Positions 1 through 4,860 of a stretch of 8,621 bases of DNA are shown piece by piece. The number at the start of each line of letters is the position of its first letter. Position 1 is the stretch's first letter. Made by a program: the position numbers and the translations under genes. The stretch covers positions 18,516-27,136 of the forward strand of contig MKSH01000102.1 of the NCBI GenBank assembly GCA_001898095.1, written 5' to 3'. The notes below the pieces were generated by a model, which made no database searches, was not told where the DNA came from, and saw only the letters and a program-made list of their open reading frames with translations. This DNA comes from Solirubrobacterales bacterium 70-9 (lineage in GTDB: Bacteria > Actinomycetota > Thermoleophilia > Solirubrobacterales > 70-9).

Positions 1-1403
1 GGCCGCAGCTTCTTCGTCCGTACGATCGAGGTCGGCATGCGGACGCCGTCGTTGGCGATCGTCTGCGCCACGCTCGCCATCTGCAGCGGCGTCGCCAGCA
101 CCTCGCCCTGACCGATCGCCGAGACCGCGAGGTCGACTTCTTCGCCGATTTCCGTCGGGATTGTCGATTCGGCCGGTTCGACTTCCTTCGCGATCGCGGC
201 GGAGTAGAGGGTCGGCGGCGAGTTGAAGCCGAATTTTTCCGCGATCCCGACCATCTCTTCGTTGCCGATCTGGGGGCCGAGGGGGAGGAAGTCGGCGTTA
301 CAGGACTCGGCGAAGGCCTGGCGGAAGGTGCCGCCGCAGTACTCGCCGTTGGCGTTTTCGATGAAGCGCCCGCCGACGTTGATGCCGTCGACGATTTCGA
401 ATTCGTCGTCGAGCGAGACGAGGTTCTTTTCCAGCGCGGCGACCGTGGTGATGATCTTGAAGGTCGATCCGGGGGGCTGGGGGGCGGAGAAGGCCTGGCC
501 CGCCAGCGCCCGCACGTCGCCGGTCTTGGCGTCGAGGAGGGCGACGCCGCCCGCCCGCCCGGCCAGCGCGGCGACCGCGGTTTCCTGCAGGTAGGGGTCG
601 ATCGTCGTCTTCACCGGGGCGCCGGGGACCGGCTGGCCTTCGGCGAGGACGCGCGACTTGCCGCCGCTCGCGACCGCCAGCAGCTTGCCCCCGGGCTTGC
701 CCGCCAGGCGGCGGTTGAAGGCGCGCTCGAGGCCGCTGATCCCGACCGGCGTTTCCGGCGGGAAGCCGAGCATCGCCAGCTTCGGCTCTTCTTCTTCGGA
801 GGCTTCGCCGATTTCGCCGGTGACGTCGATCGCGGCGCTCCCCATCGGGTGTTCGCGTTCGGTCGCTTCGCCTTCGGCGAGCGGCGTGCCGTCGGCGGCG
901 AGGATCGGGGCGCGGGGCGCCAGTTCGGTTTCCGCTTCCAGCTTTTCGCCGCGGCGCAGGCCGGGGAAGACGAGGAAGGGGGCCCAGTCGATGCCGCCTT
1001 CCGACCACGGCAGGTCGAGCTCGGAGTCGACGATGCCGAAGGCCACGGTTTTGATCTTCAGCGGCACCGGCACCACCGTCTCGCCTTCCTCGGAGCGGGA
1101 GTCTTCGGCCGAGTCGGCGACCAGGCCGCGCATCGTCGCGATGTCGCGCGCTTCGCGGTACTCGGCGATGAACTTCTTCATCCCGGTCGCTTCCTGGGAG
1201 GCGTCGTTCAGCTCCGCGTACATGGCCGCGAAATCCTTCGCCTGCCAGGCTTCGGCGAAGCGGTTGGCGGCGTCCTTCTCCGGTGATCCCGGAACTCCCA
1301 TGGCGGCCCCGACGATGAACGCGACCAGCGCCAGAACGCCCACGGGCAGCGCACGAGTAAGCAGTCGTCTACGACGCTCGTCATCGGGAGACCACCTGCT
1401 CAC
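1..1403 (-). CDS. Class B penicillin-binding protein (NTF2-like domain plus transpeptidase), C-terminus cut by window edge
   Basis: Transpeptidase that would cross-link peptidoglycan stem peptides outside the membrane. Reading the minus strand from GTG at 1403 gives 467 residues before the edge. One membrane anchor lies at about residues 15-37 after an Arg-rich start (RRRRLLTRALPVGVLALV). Residues about 40-150 look like the NTF2-like (MecA_N) domain, about 155-260 like the PBP dimerisation region (APRAPILAADGTPLA), and the transpeptidase domain follows from about 266. The acylation motif is S313-T-F-K316 in PPGSTFKIIT, the second motif is S367-C-N369, and GQGEVLATPLQMA sits near 429. The third motif (KTG) and the end lie beyond the edge. 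The start is chosen because the next in-frame ATG, at residue 36, would delete the anchor. No good ribosome site precedes it; a TACCTT hexamer ends 7 bases upstream. Glu codons are mostly GAA, unlike the neighbours. It is divergent from the marP-like gene. The family call is firm; the exact role (septal, elongation or other) is open. Confidence 0.93.
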   Translation of the reverse strand, partial: MSRWSPDDERRRRLLTRALPVGVLALVAFIVGAAMGVPGSPEKDAANRFAEAWQAKDFAAMYAELNDASQEATGMKKFIAEYREARDIATMRGLVADSAEDSRSEEGETVVPVPLKIKTVAFGIVDSELDLPWSEGGIDWAPFLVFPGLRRGEKLEAETELAPRAPILAADGTPLAEGEATEREHPMGSAAIDVTGEIGEASEEEEPKLAMLGFPPETPVGISGLERAFNRRLAGKPGGKLLAVASGGKSRVLAEGQPVPGAPVKTTIDPYLQETAVAALAGRAGGVALLDAKTGDVRALAGQAFSAPQPPGSTFKIITTVAALEKNLVSLDDEFEIVDGINVGGRFIENANGEYCGGTFRQAFAESCNADFLPLGPQIGNEEMVGIAEKFGFNSPPTLYSAAIAKEVEPAESTIPTEIGEEVDLAVSAIGQGEVLATPLQMASVAQTIANDGVRMPTSIVRTKKLR

Positions 1404-1450
1404 CGCAGGAAAGGTAATCGAGCGATCCGCTGCATGCTTGTATTCGATGG
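1404..1450. promoter_or_regulatory. Short divergent control region between the PBP and marP-like genes
   Basis: These 47 bases separate two divergent start codons, so the two promoters must overlap here or lie inside the opposing gene. On the minus strand a TACCTT hexamer (1415-1410) fits the TANNNT form of an actinobacterial -10 box and ends 7 bases before the PBP GTG, which would suit a leaderless transcript. On the plus strand a weak TATTCG occurs at 1441-1446. A GCATGC palindrome lies at 1432-1437. No Shine-Dalgarno sequence is evident for either gene. The location is certain; the promoter elements are guesses. Confidence 0.45.
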
Positions 1451-2596
1451 GTGACCGTTCTCGATTGCGCGATCGTCGCCTTCACCCTCGCCCTCGCCCT
1501 CTGGGGGTACCGCCAAGGGTTGATCGTCGGGGCGCTGACGCTCGGGGGCTTCGCGGTCGGGGCTTTTCTGGGCTCCCGCCTGGGCCCGCTGGTCCTCTCG
1601 CAGGGCCACGACTCGCCCTACGCGCCGCTCTGCGGGGCGATCGGGGCGCTTTTGATGGGGGCCTTGGCGGCGGTGGCGCTGGAGGGAATCGCGCTGGCGC
1701 TGCGGCGGCGGGTCGTCCGACATCCGTTTATGCACCGGGCCGACGGGGCGGGCGGCGCGGCGTTGATCGGCGCGGTGGCGCTGGGGCTGGCCTGGATGTT
1801 CGGCGCCGTCGCCCTGCACGCGCCGGGGACGACGCAGCTGCGCGCCGACGTCCAGGAATCGGTGATCCTCGGGGAGCTGGACCACGTGCTGCCGCCGAGC
1901 GCCGGAGTGCTGGACGTGCTCGACCGGGTCGACCCGGCGCCCTCGATCAGCGGCCCGGCGACGCCGGCCAAGCGCCCCGACCCGAAGATCGCCGAAGACC
2001 CCCGCGTGGTCGACGCGGGCGGTTCGGTCGTCAGGGTTCTGAGCACCGCCTGCGGGCTCGGCATCGAGGGCTCGGGCTGGGCGGTGCGGCCGAACCTGAT
2101 CGTCACCAACGCGCACGTGATCGCCGGCGCCGACGACACCACGGTGACCACGCAGAGCGGGGTGGAGCTGGAGGCGACCGCGGTCTACTACCAGCCCAAA
2201 GACGACCTGGCGCTGCTGCGGATCGACTCGCGGCTGCCGACGCTGGCGATCAGCTCCGAACGGTCGGTCGGCTCGCGCGGGGCGGTCCTCGGCTATCCCG
2301 AGAACGGTCCCTACACCGTGACCCCGGCCCGGATCGGCGAGACCCGCGACACGATCAGCGAGGACTCCTACGGGCGCGGGCCGATCGAGCGGACGATCAC
2401 CTCGCTCGGCGGCGACGTGCGGAGTGGGAACTCCGGCGGGCCGCTGCTCGACAGCTCCGGCAAGGTGGTCGGCGTGGTGTTCGCGGCGACGACCGGCGGG
2501 CCGGCCGGCGGCTTCGCGGTCCCGGCCGAGGAGGTGCGCGAAGCGATCCATCACGCTGCTGCCAGGGAAGTCGACACCGGCGCCTGCACGCGCTGA
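1451..2596 (+). CDS. marP: MarP-like membrane serine protease (CvpA-type membrane domain plus trypsin-like domain)
   Basis: Membrane-anchored protease acting outside the cytoplasmic membrane. In Mycobacterium the homologue MarP protects against acid and oxidative stress and acts on a peptidoglycan hydrolase. The 381-residue product starts with a CvpA-like region of four hydrophobic helices (about 3-19, 22-44, 58-84, 98-122), then a linker, then a chymotrypsin-fold protease. The catalytic triad is visible: H222 in TNAHVI, D252 in DDLALL and S328 in SGNSGGPLL. C201 and C379 are spaced from the triad almost exactly as the redox-sensitive disulfide pair in M. tuberculosis MarP (C214, C395; triad H235, D264, S343). 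The start is GTG at 1451, directly before the first helix; no clear ribosome site precedes it. Glu codons are mainly GAG (11 of 16). It is divergent from a PBP gene, which fits an envelope role. The family is nearly certain; the stress role is carried over from mycobacteria. Confidence 0.93.
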   Translation: MTVLDCAIVAFTLALALWGYRQGLIVGALTLGGFAVGAFLGSRLGPLVLSQGHDSPYAPLCGAIGALLMGALAAVALEGIALALRRRVVRHPFMHRADGAGGAALIGAVALGLAWMFGAVALHAPGTTQLRADVQESVILGELDHVLPPSAGVLDVLDRVDPAPSISGPATPAKRPDPKIAEDPRVVDAGGSVVRVLSTACGLGIEGSGWAVRPNLIVTNAHVIAGADDTTVTTQSGVELEATAVYYQPKDDLALLRIDSRLPTLAISSERSVGSRGAVLGYPENGPYTVTPARIGETRDTISEDSYGRGPIERTITSLGGDVRSGNSGGPLLDSSGKVVGVVFAATTGGPAGGFAVPAEEVREAIHHAAAREVDTGACTR

Positions 2597-2626
2597 GCCC
2601 CGGCCGCCGAAAATGACCGGCCGACG

Positions 2627-2643
2627 CCTTACGTTCAGTAAGG
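2627..2643. promoter_or_regulatory. Inverted repeat, candidate operator of the HxlR regulator
   Basis: CCTTAC and GTAAGG form a perfect 6-base inverted repeat around a 5-base centre (GTTCA), in an AT-richer patch ending 9 bases before the HxlR start codon. HxlR-family dimers bind such palindromes near their own promoters, so autoregulation is likely. The right arm also supplies the only Shine-Dalgarno-like bases (TAAGG, 2639-2643). Binding is inferred from symmetry and position. Confidence 0.55.
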
Positions 2644-2652
2644 TCGATTCAG

Positions 2653-3045
2653 GTGGAAACCGCTTCAACGACCCAGACGGCGCCGATTCCGGCCTCCCAG
2701 ACGCCCCGCGCGCGCGTCGCGGCGAGCACACCCTGCACCGAAGTGTGTCCGCAGTTCCACGAGGCGATCGAGCTGATCGGCAAGCGCTGGACGGGGGCGA
2801 TCGTCTGCGCGCTGACCGAGCGGCCGATGCGCTTCGGTGAGCTCGGCAAGGCCGTGCCGGGGCTCTCGGATCGGCTGCTCTCGCAGCGGCTGCGCGAGCT
2901 CGAGGAAGAAGGTCTGGTCGAGCGTGAGGTCGAAGCAGGCACGCCGGTGCGGGTCACCTACTCATTGACGCCCACCGGGGCGGACCTCGGGCCGGCAATT
3001 CGCGAGTTGAAGGCTTGGGCGAAGCGCTGGAAGCAGACCGGCTGA
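2653..3045 (+). CDS. HxlR-family winged helix-turn-helix transcriptional regulator
   Basis: Small cytoplasmic DNA-binding regulator of 130 residues, a normal HxlR length. After a Pro/Thr/Ala-rich tail (residues 1-27), C28 and C32 (STPCTEVCPQF) sit just before the family signature (F)HEAIELIGKRW. The helix-turn-helix covers MRFGELGKAVPGLSDRLLSQ, followed by RLRELEEEGLVERE and the wing (VRVTYSLTPTGADL). A third Cys, C52, lies in helix 1. Many HxlR proteins (YodB, HypR, QorR type) sense quinones, aldehydes or disulfide stress through an N-terminal Cys, so a thiol switch is plausible here, though unproven. GTG at 2653 is the start: TAAGG lies 9 bases upstream and the next in-frame Met is inside the DNA-binding domain. 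The gene follows the marP-like gene by 56 bases in the same direction, and no obvious separate target gene lies beside it. The family is firm; the ligand and targets are unknown. Confidence 0.93.
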   Translation: METASTTQTAPIPASQTPRARVAASTPCTEVCPQFHEAIELIGKRWTGAIVCALTERPMRFGELGKAVPGLSDRLLSQRLRELEEEGLVEREVEAGTPVRVTYSLTPTGADLGPAIRELKAWAKRWKQTG

Positions 3046-3084
3046 CGCGCCTGGACCGGCGCATCTCGGCGTCCTCGGTCGCTC

Positions 3085-3099
3085 GCGTGCGGAGCACGC
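3085..3099 (+). terminator. Hairpin, possible terminator after the HxlR gene
   Basis: GCGTGC, a 3-base loop (GGA) and GCACGC form a perfect 6-pair GC-rich stem 40 bases after the HxlR stop codon. There is no U-run directly after it, only a mildly T-rich stretch near 3115-3126. It could end the HxlR transcript or be part of a repeat element. Confidence 0.35.
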
Positions 3100-3152
3100 C
3101 ACGCTCCCTGCGTCCTTGATCTTCTTGGCCCAGCCACGTCAGCCGGCGTCTT

Positions 3153-3158
3153 TAGGCT
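3153..3158 (+). promoter_or_regulatory. Candidate -10 box for a leaderless xseA transcript
   Basis: TAGGCT fits the TANNNT pattern of actinobacterial -10 boxes and ends 6 bases before the xseA ATG, so transcription would begin at or near the start codon. No convincing -35 is seen at 17-18 bases. The alternative ribosome site GAGG (3159-3162) lies only 2 bases from the ATG, which is too close to work well. Confidence 0.3.
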
Positions 3159-3164
3159 GAGGTG

Positions 3165-4586
3165 ATGGCCAATCCCCAAATTTCGCTTGGCGTGTCGGCG
3201 ACTCCGGGCCCGGACCTGCCGGGGCCGTTCGCGGTCGGGCGTTACGCGAAGAAACTCAAAGGCTGGATGCGGGAGCGTCCCCGGGTCCTGCTGATCGGCG
3301 AGGTGACCGGGGTCGGGCGGAGCAAGGTCCAGGCCTACTTCGAGCTGCGCGACGGCGAGGGCGCGGTTCCCTGCGCGATCTGGCTGCGGGATCTGGAGAG
3401 GGCGGGCTTGCCCGACGGGGCGCTGCGCGACGGCGCCGAAGTGGTGATCGCCGGGGGGCTGGACTACTACGAGGGGGGCGGGACCGCCTCGCCGAACTTC
3501 TGCTTCCGCGCCACGCACGTGCGGCTGGCCGGCGAAGGGGACCTGCTGGCGCGGCTCGAGGCGCTGCGGACGCAGCTGCGGGCCGAGGGTCTGACCACGC
3601 TGCAGAAGCAGCTGACGCGGTCGGCGCTGCCGAAGACGATCGGCGTCGTCACCGCCGAAGGTGGCGCGGCGCGGCGGGACCTGCTCGCCGGGCTGGAGCG
3701 GCGGGGCTGGGGCGGGACCGTGGTCTGGGCGTTCGCGCCGGTGCAGGACCGACACGCGGCGCCGGCGATCGCGCGGGCGCTGCAGGACCTGGCGGCGCGG
3801 CCGGAGATCGAGGCGATCGTGGTGACCCGCGGCGGCGGCAGTCTCGCCGACCTCTGGGCCTTCTGCGACGAGACCCTGTGCCGGACGGTGGCGATGCTGC
3901 GGGTGCCGGTGGTGAGCGCGGTCGGCCACGAGCGCGACACGACCCTGATCGACGACGTCGCCGCGGTCGCCTGCTCGACGCCCACCCACGCGGCCGAGGC
4001 GGCAGTGCCGCTCGACTGTCGGGGGGCGCGGCGGGAACTCGGGCGCCAGGCGCTCTTCCTGCGCCGCGGGGCGGACGGGGCGATCGGCGCGCGGGCGCGC
4101 CACCTGGGCTCGCTGGCGCGCGGCCCGGCCCGGGCGCTGCAGCGCCAGCGGACGATCCTGAACCAGAAAACGCGCGAGATCCGCGCCGCTTCGGAACGCG
4201 GGATCGCCGAGCGGGGCGCCTTCCAGCGGCGGATCGCGACGATCGTCCTCGAACGCACGCGGCGGCGGGCGCTCGACCGGGCCGAGCGGGCGGGGGAGAA
4301 ACGCCGCCGTCATGGGGCCGCCCTCGACAGCGCCGCGGAGCGCGCCGTCGCCCAGCGCCGCGAGGCGCTCCGCCAGGCGGCGGTGGCCCTGCGCGCCCAC
4401 GACCCCGAGCGGACCCTGGAGCGCGGCTACGCCCTCGCCGAGACTCCCGACGGGGAGCCGCTGACCAGCGCCGCCGCCGTGGCCGCCGCGGGGCGCTTTA
4501 GCCTGCGGTTCAGCGATGGACGAGTCGACGCCCGAACCGCTGCTGATCCCGGACCCGGCGCCGGAGGAGATCAAGGTGACCGATAG
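3165..4586 (+). CDS. xseA: Exodeoxyribonuclease VII large subunit
   Basis: Catalytic subunit of exonuclease VII, which degrades single-stranded DNA from both ends in repair. The 473-residue product (E. coli 456) has an N-terminal OB fold (about 16-110, starting VGRYAKKLKGW), the nuclease domain (about 135-275), and an Arg/Ala-rich helical, coiled-coil-like tail (about 280-425), ending with LERGYALAETPDG and RFSDGRVDAR, typical of the family. D172 (ARRDLL), R222 (TRGGGSLADLW), H255 and D258 (GHERDTTLIDD) correspond to the residues needed for activity in E. coli XseA. ATG at 3165 is preferred; GTG at 3162 is directly adjacent and in frame, and GTG at 3192 would also keep the OB fold. No well-spaced ribosome site exists for any of them. 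The stop (TAG, 4584-4586) overlaps the start of xseB, so translation is probably coupled. Confidence 0.96.
   Translation: MANPQISLGVSATPGPDLPGPFAVGRYAKKLKGWMRERPRVLLIGEVTGVGRSKVQAYFELRDGEGAVPCAIWLRDLERAGLPDGALRDGAEVVIAGGLDYYEGGGTASPNFCFRATHVRLAGEGDLLARLEALRTQLRAEGLTTLQKQLTRSALPKTIGVVTAEGGAARRDLLAGLERRGWGGTVVWAFAPVQDRHAAPAIARALQDLAARPEIEAIVVTRGGGSLADLWAFCDETLCRTVAMLRVPVVSAVGHERDTTLIDDVAAVACSTPTHAAEAAVPLDCRGARRELGRQALFLRRGADGAIGARARHLGSLARGPARALQRQRTILNQKTREIRAASERGIAERGAFQRRIATIVLERTRRRALDRAERAGEKRRRHGAALDSAAERAVAQRREALRQAAVALRAHDPERTLERGYALAETPDGEPLTSAAAVAAAGRFSLRFSDGRVDARTAADPGPGAGGDQGDR
4563..4568 (+). promoter_or_regulatory. Ribosome binding site that fixes the xseB start
   Basis: GGAGGA, the best Shine-Dalgarno match at any start in the window, lies inside the xseA reading frame, 7 bases before GTG at 4576. 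It favours that codon over the upstream ATG at 4516, which has no such site. Confidence 0.75.
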
Positions 4587-4812
4587 CGCCCCGGCCAACT
4601 ACGAGGCCGCGGTCGAGCGCCTCGAGGAGATCATCGACCGCCTCGATTCCGGCCAGGCCGGCCTCCGCGAGACCTTGGACCTCTGCCGCGAGGGCAAGGA
4701 GCTGGTCGACTACTGCGCCGGCGAGCTGGACGCGGTAGGTGAGGGCCTCAAGGAACTCAACCTCGACGACCTCGCGGCGAAGCTCGACTCGTCAGCGAGC
4801 CCGGGCTCCTGA
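4576..4812 (+). CDS. xseB: Exodeoxyribonuclease VII small subunit
   Basis: Small helical subunit that binds along the coiled-coil arms of XseA and is needed for exonuclease VII activity. From GTG at 4576 it is 78 residues, the usual XseB size (60-85). The family signature is clear: NYEAAVERLEEIIDRLDSGQ followed by LRETLDLCREGKELVDYC and a C-terminal helix (LKELNLDDLAAKLD). The start is chosen by GGAGGA at 4563-4568 and by length. It overlaps the xseA stop by 11 bases, the arrangement expected for coupled translation and fixed subunit ratios. A longer 98-residue form from ATG at 4516 is open but would add an acidic Pro-rich tail (STPEPLLIPDPAPEE) and overlap xseA by 71 bases without a ribosome site. 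The gene ends 19 bases before the convergent helicase gene, with a strong hairpin between them. Confidence 0.94.
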   Translation: MTDSAPANYEAAVERLEEIIDRLDSGQAGLRETLDLCREGKELVDYCAGELDAVGEGLKELNLDDLAAKLDSSASPGS

Positions 4813-4824
4813 CTCGCAGCGCGT

Positions 4825-4860
4825 TCGACTTTCACCCTGCCCTGACAGGGTCAAAGTCGA
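4825..4860. terminator. Bidirectional terminator hairpin between convergent xseB and helicase genes
   Basis: The arms 4825-4839 and 4846-4860 pair at 14 of 15 positions, with one C-C mismatch (4833/4852) and a 6-base loop (4840-4845). The stem carries TTT/AAA runs (4830-4832, 4853-4855) and is near-symmetric, so it can fold in RNA from either strand. It begins 12 bases after the xseB stop and covers the last nine codons and stop (4832-4834) of the leftward helicase gene. CCCTG is duplicated in tandem (4835-4844), so CAGGG (4846-4850) can pair with either copy, giving an alternative short hairpin. No long U-run follows on either strand. It is placed as expected for a shared terminator. Confidence 0.75.

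Larger units (their letters stand above)
3046..3161. other. Intergenic spacer between hxlR-type gene and xseA
   Basis: No gene is seen in these 116 bases. It holds a compact hairpin at 3085-3099, set in a purine/pyrimidine-skewed tract (about 3074-3116), and a second weak hairpin (TCAGCC at 3139-3144, GGCTGA at 3155-3160, 10-base loop) directly before xseA. The sequence has the look of a non-coding interspersed repeat, but only one copy is present in this window. Confidence 0.6.

Noticed and set aside
658..2616. A 652-residue open frame on the plus strand across the PBP and marP-like genes
   Set aside because: It is antisense to the PBP frame, then out of frame in marP. Its product is low-complexity Arg/Gly/Ala/Ser sequence with no domain, whereas both overlapped frames show complete motif sets.
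2601..2623. Possible terminator hairpin after the marP-like gene (CGGCCG at 2601-2606 and 2618-2623)
   Set aside because: Each arm is itself a self-complementary 6-mer, the pairing does not extend, and no U-run follows. Such words are common by chance in DNA this GC-rich.
1400..2731. A 443-residue open frame antisense to the marP-like gene
   Set aside because: Arg/Pro/Ala/Gly-rich and without domains; the sense frame has a full catalytic triad and membrane helices.
4516..4575. N-terminal extension of XseB from ATG 4516
   Set aside because: No ribosome site before it, outside the conserved domain, and a better-supported GTG start lies at 4576.
2958..4598. A 546-residue open frame antisense to xseA
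   Set aside because: Pro/Arg/Gly-rich low-complexity translation typical of a shadow frame in GC-rich DNA; XseA on the other strand has all its catalytic residues.
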